A stretch of DNA of 64,000 bases, taken from positions 1,178,001 to 1,242,000 of the forward strand of contig NZ_FOZX01000001.1 of assembly GCF_900116135.1 (NCBI RefSeq). The letters run 5' to 3'. Positions 7,739 to 16,106 of this stretch are shown piece after piece. The translations under genes and the position numbers were made by a program. Below the pieces are notes generated by a model, which searched no databases, was not told the DNA's origin, and worked only from the letters and a program-made list of their open reading frames with translations. Every line of letters starts with the position of its first letter. The first letter of the stretch is position 1. The stretch comes from Saccharopolyspora flava. Its GTDB lineage: Bacteria > Actinomycetota > Actinomycetes > Mycobacteriales > Pseudonocardiaceae.

Positions 7739-8829
7739 CTCCCGGTCCCCTTCTTGAACTTCATCCCGGTGGCGCGCCGCAGCATCGCCACGATCTCGTT
7801 GGTGACCAGCTCGGGGCGCTCCAGCATCACCGGGTGCCCGGCGCCCTCGACCTTGACCAGCGTCGCGTCCGGCAGCTCCCCGGCCAGCACCTCGGCGTGC
7901 GGGGAGAACGGCGTGAGCTTGTCGACGTCGCCGCTGAGCACCAGCACCTCGCAGGTGCTCAGCGCGGCCAGGGCCTTCTTGCGGTCGTGCAGGCTGATCG
8001 TCTCCAGGAAGTCGGTGACGACCTCCACGGAGGTGGCGCCGATCATCTCGGCCATCAGGTCCACCACCGCCGGGGACACCTTGCGGTCCCCGAAGGACAG
8101 CGCGCGGATGATGTTCCACGCCAGCCGGTCGCCCATCTTGCGGGTGCGCTCGACCAGGCCCTGGTTGAGCTCGGACAGCAGCGCGAGGCCGCGCGGGACG
8201 GGGTTGGCGCGGGACAGCCAGGTGCGCGGCAGCCCGGCTTCGCCGAGCTGACCGGCGGAGGTGCCGATGAGCGCCACCGCCCGGACCCGGTCGGCGAACA
8301 GCTTCGGGTTCTGCTCGGCCAGCGCCATGATCGTCATGCCGCCCATCGAGTGCCCGATCAGCGCGATCGGTCCGCGCGGGGCGGCGGCGCGCAGCACGGC
8401 GTCGAGGTCGCGGCCGAGCTGGTCGATGGTGCTGTTCTTCTTGCTGGAGTGCCCGGAGCGGCCGTGGCTGCGCTGGTCGTACTGCACCAGCCGCACCTTC
8501 GGTCCGAGCAGTCCGGGCAGGTCGCGGCGCTGGAAGTGCCAGCAGCGGGAGTCGAGCGCGAAGCCGTGCACGAGCACCACGGTCAGCGCGGGCTCGCCGC
8601 CGGAGGCCGGGCCGATCTCCTGCACCGACAGCGGGACGCCGTCGTCGGCGGCGACGGTGGACTGCCGGTCGGGGCGCAGCCTGCCGAGGGGTTCCTCGAC
8701 GAACGCCTCGTCGCCCTTGCGCTGCACGGCGGCGCGCGTGCTGTGCGCGGCCGCACCGACGGCGGCGCCGGTGACCGCGGCCCCGATCACCCCGCTCGTC
8801 CAGGCCAACGCCTGCCACACCGGTTTCAC
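7735..8829 (-). CDS. Alpha/beta hydrolase
   Basis: A 364-aa alpha/beta-hydrolase with a hydrophobic N-terminal segment (about residues 8-28) that may anchor it in the membrane. The catalytic set is visible: oxyanion-hole motif VLVHGF, nucleophile elbow GHSMGG with Ser161, an acid in SGDVDKLTP, and the histidine in GAGHPVMLE. The gene lies between alr and tsaE, an order conserved in actinobacteria. Its substrate is unknown; lipid or ester hydrolysis is a guess from the fold. Start ATG 8829. Confidence 0.9.
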   Translation of the reverse strand: MKPVWQALAWTSGVIGAAVTGAAVGAAAHSTRAAVQRKGDEAFVEEPLGRLRPDRQSTVAADDGVPLSVQEIGPASGGEPALTVVLVHGFALDSRCWHFQRRDLPGLLGPKVRLVQYDQRSHGRSGHSSKKNSTIDQLGRDLDAVLRAAAPRGPIALIGHSMGGMTIMALAEQNPKLFADRVRAVALIGTSAGQLGEAGLPRTWLSRANPVPRGLALLSELNQGLVERTRKMGDRLAWNIIRALSFGDRKVSPAVVDLMAEMIGATSVEVVTDFLETISLHDRKKALAALSTCEVLVLSGDVDKLTPFSPHAEVLAGELPDATLVKVEGAGHPVMLERPELVTNEIVAMLRRATGMKFKKGTGS

Positions 8830-8956
8830 GTCGCCTCCAGTCGGCTCCAGCGGCGGAACGTGAAGATCGTTACAGAGCGCGGTGCCGGTTGCACAGCGTT
8901 GTGTGCGGTGCGCCCCACTCCCGTCACCGAATCCTGGGCGAAATGACGCTTTCCGG

Positions 8957-10108
8957 TCATGATTCCTCCGCTTCGGAGTTCACGACCGTCCGCGTCACCC
9001 GCGGCCGGTACATGCCGGTGACGATCTCGTAGTGGATGGTGCCGAGCTCGTCGGCCCACTCGGCGGCGGTCGGTTCGCCCCGGTCACCGGGGCCGAAGAC
9101 GATCACCTCGTCGCCCTCGCGGACCTCGTCGTCGCCGCAGTCCACGACCAGCTGGTCCATGCACACCCGGCCGCGCACCGGCCTGCGGCGCCCGGCCAGC
9201 CACACGTCCATCCGGCCGGACAGGCTGCGCGGCACGCCGTCGGCGTAGCCGACCGGCACCAGCGCCAGGGTGGTGGGCTCGGTCGCGGTCCACGAGTGCC
9301 CGTAGGAGACGCTCTCACCTGCGGGAACGCGCTTGGTCAGGGACACCGAGGAGCGGAACGTCATGGCCGGTCGCAGGTCGTGGTCCCCGGCCTGCGGCAC
9401 CGGGTCGAGGCCGTAGACGGCGATGCCCGGGCGGACCAGCTCGAAGTGCAGGTCGGGGCGGGTGAGCACGGCGGCGGAGTTGGCCAGGTGCCGGATCGGC
9501 GTCAGCCCGGCGGCGCGGGCCTGCTCGTAGGCGCGGGCGAAGCGCTCGGCCTGCCTGTCGATCGACGGGTGGCCGGGCTCGTCGGCGCAGGCCAGGTGCG
9601 ACCAGACGGCCTCGACCCGGATGTGCCCGGCGGCCTCGGCCTTCGCGGCGGCCTCGACCAGCGCGGGCCACAGGTCGGCGGGGCAGCCGCTGCGCGCCAG
9701 TCCGGTGTCGATCTTGAGGTGGACCCGCGCGACCCGGTCCTGCGCCTCGGCGGCGGAGACGATGCGGGCCAGCGTGGCCTGCGAGGACGCCGAGAGCTCG
9801 ACGTCGGCGGCGATGGCCGGGCCGAACTCGTCGGCCTCGGTGAACAACCAGCACAGCACCGGTGCGGTGATGCCGCCCTCGCGCAGCTGCAGCGCCTCGC
9901 CGAGCGCGGCGACGCCCAGCCGGTCGGCCCCGGCGCTCAGCGCGGCGCGCGCGACGGTCAGGGCGCCGTGGCCGTAGCCGTCGGACTTCACGATCACCAT
10001 GGTGCTCGCGCCCGAATCGGCGGCGTGGCCCGCGAGCACCCGGACGTTGTGGCGGATCGCATCGACGTCGATCCGCAGGTCGGCGCGGTACACGGGCTGC
10101 TCACTCAT
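8957..10108 (-). CDS. alr: Alanine racemase
   Basis: Pyridoxal-phosphate enzyme of 383 aa that interconverts L- and D-alanine for peptidoglycan. The PLP lysine is Lys41 in MVIVKSDGYGHG; the catalytic tyrosine is in SVSYGHSW; PVGYADGVPR and RVCMDQLVVD complete the C-terminal beta domain. Start ATG 10108 (MSEQPVYR) fits the family; ATG 10129 would add seven residues with no better ribosome site. The gene is downstream of nnr in the same direction. Confidence 0.97.
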   Translation of the reverse strand: MSEQPVYRADLRIDVDAIRHNVRVLAGHAADSGASTMVIVKSDGYGHGALTVARAALSAGADRLGVAALGEALQLREGGITAPVLCWLFTEADEFGPAIAADVELSASSQATLARIVSAAEAQDRVARVHLKIDTGLARSGCPADLWPALVEAAAKAEAAGHIRVEAVWSHLACADEPGHPSIDRQAERFARAYEQARAAGLTPIRHLANSAAVLTRPDLHFELVRPGIAVYGLDPVPQAGDHDLRPAMTFRSSVSLTKRVPAGESVSYGHSWTATEPTTLALVPVGYADGVPRSLSGRMDVWLAGRRRPVRGRVCMDQLVVDCGDDEVREGDEVIVFGPGDRGEPTAAEWADELGTIHYEIVTGMYRPRVTRTVVNSEAEES

Positions 10109-10242
10109 GGCCCGCTCATGGTCCCACATCAGCCATCCCGCCCTTCGCCCGACGTGGCCTTTCCCCAGCTCAACGCACTGGTGGGACGGCCCGCACCGGC
10201 GAGGGACACGCGATTTCCCACCATCGGGTGGGATCGGCCGGG

Positions 10243-11766
10243 TCAGGAGGGCAGGGCCGCGTCCCGGACCGCGCGGATGGCCGCCGGGACGGCGTCGAGC
10301 AGCGCCGAGGCGCCGATGGGGGCTCCGGCTTCGGAGCGGGGACCGTCGGCGGTGGCCCCGTGGGCCGCGATCTCCGCCGCCAGCGAGTGCACGTGCGCCG
10401 CGTAACCGCAGGTCAGCAGGGGTTCGACACCGGTCGCGAGCAGTGCGCCGATGAGACCGGTCAGCACGTCGCCGGAACCCGCGGTCGCGGGCCAGGCCTG
10501 GCGGGCGTCGTTGACCAGAACCCGCCCGTCGGGAGCCGCGATGACCGTGGTGTTGCCCTTGAGCAGCACGAACGCGTCGAAGCGAGCGGCGACCTCGCGG
10601 GCCTCGCCCACCCGGTCCGCGCCGAGCTCCGCACCGGACAGGCGCGCGAACTCGCCCGCGTGCGGGGTGAGCACGAGCGGCGCGTCGGGGTCGCGGGAGT
10701 CCCACATGGCCTCGTCCTCGGCGAGGATCGTGATCGAGTCCGCGTCGGCGCACACCGGCCGCCCGGACTCCAGCACGAACCGCAGCACGTCCCGGCCGCT
10801 GGCCCCGGTCCCGATGCCGGGGCCGACCGACCACGCCTGCACCCGTCCGGCGTCGCCGATCGAGCCGGTGGCCACGGTCTCCGGCCAGCGGGCGCGCACC
10901 TCGTCGGCCGCCGGACCGGCGTAGCGCACCATCCCGGCGGTGGCCCGCACGGCCGCGCCGGTGGCCAGCACCGCCGCTCCGGGGTAGGTCGCCGAACCGG
11001 CGGCGATGCCGACGACACCGGTGCTGTACTTGTCGTCCTCCGGGCCCGGCACCGGCCAGTTCTCGCCGATGTCGGCGGCGTCGAGCAGCGACAGCTCCGG
11101 CTCGGGCAGCTCCTCGGTGACGCCGATGCCGACGGTGGTGACCTCGCCGGAGCGCACCGCGCCCGTGCCGAGCACGTGGCAGGGCTTGAGGCCGCCGAAG
11201 GTCACCGTCAGATCAGCCGAGACGGCGGGACCGTCGACGGCGCCGGTCGTCGGGTCCACCCCGGAGGGCAGGTCCACGGCCACGATCGGCACGATCACCC
11301 GGCGCACCAGCTCGGCCGCGACCGGCCGCAGCGCGCCGCGCGCGGACAGGCCCACGATGCCGTCGACGACGAGGTCCGCGCGTTCCAGCGCGTCGGCGGC
11401 CTCGGCGCCGATCCCGGTCGTGTCGGCGCCCGCGCCCTCGGCGGGGACCGCACGGCCCCCGGCTCGGCGAAGCCCTTCGAGCCCGGCCGGGTGCGCCTTG
11501 TCGGGCGCCAGAAGCACGGCGGTGACGCCGACGCCGCGGCGCCGCAGGAACGCTCCCGCCCACAGCGCGTCGCCGCCGTTGTTGCCCGCCCCGACCAGCA
11601 GCGCCACTCGGCGACCGGCGACCCCGCCGGTCTGCTCGGACAGCAGCCGCGCGCACTGCACCGCGACCGCGTGGGCGGCCCGGCGCATCACGGCCGGTTC
11701 CGGGGTCCGGGCGAACAACCGCTGCTCGGCTTCCCGGACCTGGTCAGGAGTCCACACGCCCTGCAT
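10243..11766 (-). CDS. nnr: Bifunctional NAD(P)HX epimerase / ADP-dependent dehydratase
   Basis: Repairs hydrated NAD(P)H. The 507-aa protein joins two enzymes. The N-terminal epimerase half (about residues 1-210) carries VGAGNNGGDALWAGAFLRRRG and VDLPSGVDPTTG. The C-terminal ribokinase-like half (about 225-507) carries KYSTGVVGIAAGS, LTPHAGEFARL, LLKGNTTVIA and the catalytic TAGSGDVLTGLIGALLA. Start ATG 11766 was chosen because it begins the usual MQGVWTPDQVREAE N-terminus; more upstream codons give a low-complexity extension. It lies between glmS and alr, all leftward. Confidence 0.95.
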   Translation of the reverse strand: MQGVWTPDQVREAEQRLFARTPEPAVMRRAAHAVAVQCARLLSEQTGGVAGRRVALLVGAGNNGGDALWAGAFLRRRGVGVTAVLLAPDKAHPAGLEGLRRAGGRAVPAEGAGADTTGIGAEAADALERADLVVDGIVGLSARGALRPVAAELVRRVIVPIVAVDLPSGVDPTTGAVDGPAVSADLTVTFGGLKPCHVLGTGAVRSGEVTTVGIGVTEELPEPELSLLDAADIGENWPVPGPEDDKYSTGVVGIAAGSATYPGAAVLATGAAVRATAGMVRYAGPAADEVRARWPETVATGSIGDAGRVQAWSVGPGIGTGASGRDVLRFVLESGRPVCADADSITILAEDEAMWDSRDPDAPLVLTPHAGEFARLSGAELGADRVGEAREVAARFDAFVLLKGNTTVIAAPDGRVLVNDARQAWPATAGSGDVLTGLIGALLATGVEPLLTCGYAAHVHSLAAEIAAHGATADGPRSEAGAPIGASALLDAVPAAIRAVRDAALPS

Positions 11767-11860
11767 CACGAGCCCTCTCGCCCGGGGACAAGATCCGCCG
11801 ACAGTCTGCCGCAGGCCCGCCGCCACCTCCCGGGTGACACGAAATCGGGAACCCCCGGGG

Positions 11861-13723
11861 TCACTCGACGGTGACGGACTTGGCGAGGTTGCGGGGCTTG
11901 TCGACGTCGTAGCCACGGGACCGGGCGATCTCGGCCGCCAGGACCTGCAGCGGGATCGTCGACACCAGCGGCTGCAGCAGCGTCGGCACGGCCGGGATGG
12001 TGATCAGCTCGTCGGCGAAGGGCTCGATCTCCTCGTCACCCTCCTCGGCGATCACGATCGTGCGAGCACCGCGGGCCTGGATCTCCCGGATGTTGGAGAC
12101 CATCTTGGCGTGCAGCAGCGCCCGCCCGGTCGGCGACGGCATGACGATCACGACCGGCAGCTGGTCCTCGATCAGCGCGATCGGACCGTGCTTGAGCTCG
12201 CCCGCCGCGAAGCCCTCGGCGTGCATGTAGGCGAGCTCCTTGAGCTTGAGCGCGCCCTCCAGCGCCACCGGGTAACCGACGTGGCGGCCCAGGAACAGCA
12301 CCGCCTTGGAGTCGGCGAGCTCCTTGCCGAGCTTGCGGACCTGGTCGACGGTCGACAGCGTCGAGCTCACCGCCTCCGGCATGGCGGCGAGCTCGTTGAA
12401 CTCGCGCGCCACCTCGTCGGAGTACTTGGTCCCGCGAGCCTGCGCCAGGGCCAGCCCGACCAGGTAGTTCGCCGCGATCTGGGCGAGGAACGTCTTGGTG
12501 GCGGCCACCCCGATCTCCGGGCCGGCGTGGGTGTAGAGCACCGCGTCGGACTCGCGCGGGATCTGCGCGCCGTTGGTGTTGCAGATCGCCAGCACCCGCG
12601 CCCGCTGGGTCCGGGCGTGCCGCACGGCCTCCAGGGTGTCGGCGGTCTCACCGGACTGCGAGATCGCCACCACCAGGGTGTCGCGGCCCAGCACCGGGTC
12701 GCGGTAGCGGAACTCGCTGGCCAGCTCGACCTCGACGGGGATGCGGCACCAGTGCTCGATGGCGTACTTGGCCAGCAGGCCCGAGTGGTAGGCGGTGCCG
12801 CAGGCGACGATGAAGACCTTGGTGATGTCGCGCAGGTCCTGCTCGGTGAGCCGCTGCTCGTCGAGGACGATCTGGCCGTTGGCGAAGTGCCCGCGCAGCG
12901 TGTCGGCCAGCGCCGCCGGCTGCTCCTCGATCTCCTTGAGCATGAAGTAGTCGTGGCCGCCCTTCTCGGCGGCCGACAGGTCCCAGTCCACGCTGAACGG
13001 CTTGGCCTCGACCTCGGTGTTGTCGAAGTCGGTGACCCGGTAGCCGTCGCGGGTGATGCTCACGACCTGGTCCTGGCCGAGCTCCACGGCGTCCCGGGTG
13101 TGCTCGATGAACGCCGCCACGTCGGAGGCCACGAAGTGCTCGCCGTCGCCGACGCCGACCACCAGCGGCGACGAGCGACGCGCCGCCACGATCGTTCCCG
13201 GCTCGTCGGCGTGCGTCACGACCAGCGTGAACGCGCCTTCGAGGCGTCGCGCCACGGCGCAGACGCTGGCGGCGAGGTCACCGGCTGTCGGCCCGGCCGC
13301 GTAGGCGGCCGACACCAGGTGCGCGGCGGTCTCGGTGTCGGTCTCGCTGGCCATCTCGACGCCGTCGGCCTCGAGCTCGGCGCGCAGCGCGGCGAAGTTC
13401 TCGATGATGCCGTTGTGCACCACGGCGACCCGGCCCGCCGAGTCCCGGTGCGGGTGGGCGTTGCGGTCGGTGGGAGCACCGTGCGTCGCCCACCGGGTGT
13501 GACCCATGCCCGAGTTGCCCTCGAAGCCGGTGCCGTCGCCCTCGGCGAGCTTCTTCTCCAGGTTCGACAGCGCCCCGGCCGCCCGCTCCACCGCGAGGCC
13601 GCCCTCACCGTCGAGCAGGGCCACGCCTGCCGAGTCGTAACCCCGGTACTCCAGTCGCCGAAGTCCGCCCAGCACGACTTCCAGCGCCTGGCGATGTCCT
13701 ACGTAACCCACGATGCCGCACAC
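11861..13723 (-). CDS. glmS: Glutamine-fructose-6-phosphate aminotransferase (isomerizing)
   Basis: Makes glucosamine-6-phosphate from fructose-6-phosphate and glutamine, the first step toward UDP-GlcNAc. At 620 aa it has the N-terminal Ntn glutaminase (CGIVGYVGHR, LEYRGYDSAG, HTRWATHG, HNGIIENF) and two SIS sugar-isomerase domains (ACGTAYHSG, SQSGETADT, KELAYMHAEGF, C-terminal KSVTVE). The start is set at GTG 13723 so that the catalytic cysteine becomes residue 2 and is exposed after Met removal. glmM, the next enzyme of the pathway, is 6 kb away on the same strand. Confidence 0.97.
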   Translation of the reverse strand: MCGIVGYVGHRQALEVVLGGLRRLEYRGYDSAGVALLDGEGGLAVERAAGALSNLEKKLAEGDGTGFEGNSGMGHTRWATHGAPTDRNAHPHRDSAGRVAVVHNGIIENFAALRAELEADGVEMASETDTETAAHLVSAAYAAGPTAGDLAASVCAVARRLEGAFTLVVTHADEPGTIVAARRSSPLVVGVGDGEHFVASDVAAFIEHTRDAVELGQDQVVSITRDGYRVTDFDNTEVEAKPFSVDWDLSAAEKGGHDYFMLKEIEEQPAALADTLRGHFANGQIVLDEQRLTEQDLRDITKVFIVACGTAYHSGLLAKYAIEHWCRIPVEVELASEFRYRDPVLGRDTLVVAISQSGETADTLEAVRHARTQRARVLAICNTNGAQIPRESDAVLYTHAGPEIGVAATKTFLAQIAANYLVGLALAQARGTKYSDEVAREFNELAAMPEAVSSTLSTVDQVRKLGKELADSKAVLFLGRHVGYPVALEGALKLKELAYMHAEGFAAGELKHGPIALIEDQLPVVIVMPSPTGRALLHAKMVSNIREIQARGARTIVIAEEGDEEIEPFADELITIPAVPTLLQPLVSTIPLQVLAAEIARSRGYDVDKPRNLAKSVTVE

Positions 13724-13850
13724 GCGAGCCAGGGTAGCCATTCCGCCCGAACAGAACATGACGGAGCCCTGGTGACCCACATCGCTCGGGGTTCTCCGAT
13801 CGGAAGGATCACGTAACAACGCGCTACCTCGCGCGTGCGTCTAGATCCGC

Positions 13851-13856
13851 TACGGT
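13851..13856 (+). promoter_or_regulatory. -10 box of a probably leaderless promoter
   Basis: TACGGT ends 8 bases before the ATG at 13865 and there is no Shine-Dalgarno sequence, so transcription may begin at or next to the start codon. This is inferred from spacing alone. Confidence 0.4.
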
Positions 13857-13864
13857 TATCGACC

Positions 13865-14698
13865 ATGGCGCGCAAAGCCAAGAAGCTGCCCTCCGCGAAG
13901 CACGCGTTCGTCGAGCTGTCCCGTCGTGGTCCGCACGACGTGCTGCACGGCGACATGGCCCTGGTCGGCCTGCCCGGCACGGTCTGCACCCCGCGCTCGG
14001 GGACGGGACTGCCGGCCGTCGTGTTCGGGCACGGCTGGCTGCAGCCGCCGCGCCGCTACCTGGCGCTGATGAGGCACCTCGCGAGCTGGGGCATCGTCGT
14101 GGTCTCGCCCGCGACGCACCGGGGCCCGCTGGCCTCGCACCGCCTCTACGCCGAGGACATGCGCGCCGCCCTGGACGTCGCGGTCGGCGTCCGGCTCGGC
14201 GAGGGCAAGATCAGCGTCGACGAGAACAAGCTCGGCGCCGCCGGTCACGCGATGGGCGGAGGCTGCGCCGTGTTGGCCGCGGCCGAGGACCCGCGCATCA
14301 AGGCCGTCGCCACGCTGGCCGCCGCCGAGACCCACCCGTCGGCGCTCGACGCGGCCCCGAAGGTCAAGGCCCCCGCCCTGCACCTCGCCGCCGCCGACGA
14401 CCTGCTCACCCCGCCGGTCGCCAACGCCGAACCGATCTCCCGCGCCTGGGGCGGCCCGGTGCAGCTGCGCACCATCAAGAAGGCCACCCACCTGGGCTTC
14501 ACCGAGGGCACGCACTGGTCGCAGCTGCTGCTGCACGGCAAGCCGGAGTACACCACGCAGCGCATCACCAAGGGCCTGCTCACGGCGTTCTTCCTCCGCG
14601 CCCTCGCGAACGACCGCCGCGGCGACCTCCTGCTCAACGAGAACATCAAGGGCAGCACGATCGACCAGGTCAACACCCACGGAAAACTCGCCGCCTAG
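13865..14698 (+). CDS. Dienelactone-hydrolase-like alpha/beta protein lacking the nucleophile serine
   Basis: A 277-aa alpha/beta-hydrolase fold similar to PET-hydrolase/dienelactone-type proteins: oxyanion segment VVFGHGWLQPP, nucleophile elbow, acid loop AAADDLLTPP and a histidine in KATHLGF. At the elbow, where G-H-S-M-G-G is expected, the sequence is GHAMGG, with Ala129 encoded by GCG. One base change (T to G) from TCG would explain it. The protein may therefore have lost hydrolase activity and act by binding only. It is divergent from glmS. The physiological role is unknown. Confidence 0.82.
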   Translation: MARKAKKLPSAKHAFVELSRRGPHDVLHGDMALVGLPGTVCTPRSGTGLPAVVFGHGWLQPPRRYLALMRHLASWGIVVVSPATHRGPLASHRLYAEDMRAALDVAVGVRLGEGKISVDENKLGAAGHAMGGGCAVLAAAEDPRIKAVATLAAAETHPSALDAAPKVKAPALHLAAADDLLTPPVANAEPISRAWGGPVQLRTIKKATHLGFTEGTHWSQLLLHGKPEYTTQRITKGLLTAFFLRALANDRRGDLLLNENIKGSTIDQVNTHGKLAA

Positions 14699-14749
14699 AC
14701 CTCCCCGGAACCCACCCGGAACAGCACGCGGATGCGCGAGAATCCGCCC

Positions 14750-15460
14750 ATGACCTCGCCGCAGCCGCCCTACGGTCAACCCCAGCAACCGGGATACCCG
14801 CACCAGGGACTTCCACCCCAGGGCTACCCCCAGCAACCCGCCCATCCGCAGCAGCAGGCGGGTTATCCACAGGGTTATCCACAGCAGGCGGGACCGCGGC
14901 AGGGCGGTTCTGATCCCGGCCGGATCATCGGCTTCCTCACGGCCGCCATCGCGATCATCGCGGGTCTCGTCGTGTTCTTCGACGGCCTGGACAACCTGTC
15001 CGGACTCGTGATGTGCGTGCCCGGTGGGCTGGTGTTGATCGCAGGCGGCGTGCTGCTGATCTTCCGGCTCCGGTTCGCGCCGTTGGTCCTGCTCGGAGGC
15101 GGCATCTTCCTGTTCGGGAACCTGGTCTGGGCGGTGACCTACGGGCTGACGACGATGGACCGCGACGACACGGTCATCGAGCAGTTCTTCCCCTACGCCG
15201 GGATCGCGACGTTCCTGCCCGGGCTGATCGTCACCGTGCTCGCGTTCCTGCCGATCGTGCGCAAGTCGCTCAAGCCCAAGCCCGGCGGCCCGCGCGCGGC
15301 GCAGCCGGTGCAGTTCGGCGGATACCCCCAGCAGGGCGGGTTCGCCTACCCGCCTCAGCAATCGGGATACCCGCAGCAGCAAGGATTCCCGCAACCGCCG
15401 GGATATCCGCCGCAGCAGCCGGGCGGACCGCAGCAGCCGGGTGGCTATCCGCAGCAATGA
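14750..15460 (+). CDS. Gln/Pro-rich four-helix membrane protein
   Basis: A 236-aa protein of unknown function. The N-terminal about 60 residues and C-terminal about 55 residues are Pro/Gln/Gly/Tyr repeats (GYPQQ, GYPQGYPQQ). Between them lie four predicted transmembrane helices, recognisable as GFLTAAIAIIAGLVVFF, LSGLVMCVPGGLVLIAGGVLL, FAPLVLLGGGIFLFGNLVWA and GIATFLPGLIVTVLAFLPIV. Both tails should face the same side. Start ATG 14750 is the first with a sensible N-terminus. Such disordered tails often carry docking sites, but no partner is evident. Confidence 0.75.
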   Translation: MTSPQPPYGQPQQPGYPHQGLPPQGYPQQPAHPQQQAGYPQGYPQQAGPRQGGSDPGRIIGFLTAAIAIIAGLVVFFDGLDNLSGLVMCVPGGLVLIAGGVLLIFRLRFAPLVLLGGGIFLFGNLVWAVTYGLTTMDRDDTVIEQFFPYAGIATFLPGLIVTVLAFLPIVRKSLKPKPGGPRAAQPVQFGGYPQQGGFAYPPQQSGYPQQQGFPQPPGYPPQQPGGPQQPGGYPQQ

Positions 15461-15465
15461 CGAAT

Positions 15466-15494
15466 CGGGCCGTGATCCTGGGGATCACGGCCCG
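15466..15494. terminator. Bidirectional hairpin between convergent genes
   Basis: CGGGCCGTGATCC and its exact complement GGATCACGGCCCG with a 3-base loop. It lies between the stops of the rightward membrane-protein gene and the leftward ESX-associated gene. Confidence 0.75.
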
Positions 15495-15502
15495 AAATGC
15501 GT

Positions 15503-16084
15503 TCAGCGCAACCAGCTCTGGTTCTCGTAGTCATCGTCGTCGTCGAACACCGGCTGCTGCCGGCGCGGCGCGGGCTTCGGCGGCGCAGGCGGTTTCGGCG
15601 CGGCCGGCGGCGGGGGTGGCGGTGCGGTCCGCCGACCGAACCGCCCGGCCTGCACGTTCCACCCGTTGTCGGCCGGAGGTGCCTGCGGCGCAGGCGAAGC
15701 CGGAGCATGACCGGCCTGCTGCGGGGCTTGCGGTTCGGCGGCCTGCGCCGTCGTCGCGGCGGCTTCCTCCGCCTTGCTCTTCTGCGTCGCGTAGAGCTGC
15801 TGCCCGAACCGCTCCACCTCGGGATCGGGATCCACGGTGTCCGGTTCCTCACCGACGGAGATCTCCTGCACGCCCGACTTCTCGTCGGCGCGGCGCAGGT
15901 TCTCGGCGCGCTCGCGGATGCGCTCGACGAGCTTCTGGCCCTTCTCCGTGGTCTCCTGCGCGGACTTGTCCGCCGCCTTCGCCGCGTCCTCCCAGCTCTG
16001 CTGGACGACGCGGACGCTCGCCGCGTTCTCCCGCACCAGGCCTTCCATCGCGTTGCGGAAGGCCTTGGCGTTCTCACTGATCAC
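15503..16084 (-). CDS. ESX-cluster helical protein with Pro-rich tail
   Basis: A 193-aa protein of unknown family. The first about 100 residues are helical and charged (AMEGLVRENAASVRVVQQSW and following, with KGQKLVERIRERAENLRR), the rest is Ala/Pro-rich with a PPPPPP run, and it ends in an acidic FDDDDDYENQSW segment. It is the last gene of a leftward set with an 849-aa ESX-like protein and an EspC-like small protein, so a role as a secreted partner or chaperone is suggested by context only. Start ATG 16084, 22 bases after the upstream stop. Confidence 0.75.
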   Translation of the reverse strand: MISENAKAFRNAMEGLVRENAASVRVVQQSWEDAAKAADKSAQETTEKGQKLVERIRERAENLRRADEKSGVQEISVGEEPDTVDPDPEVERFGQQLYATQKSKAEEAAATTAQAAEPQAPQQAGHAPASPAPQAPPADNGWNVQAGRFGRRTAPPPPPPAAPKPPAPPKPAPRRQQPVFDDDDDYENQSWLR

Positions 16085-16106
16085 CGCTGCACTCCTTCAC
16101 CGGGCT

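Noticed and set aside
7265..8818. TsaE-hydrolase fusion
   Set aside because: The tsaE frame is open upstream, but the hydrolase is encoded in another frame with clear motifs and its own stop. The two overlap by four bases and are not fused.
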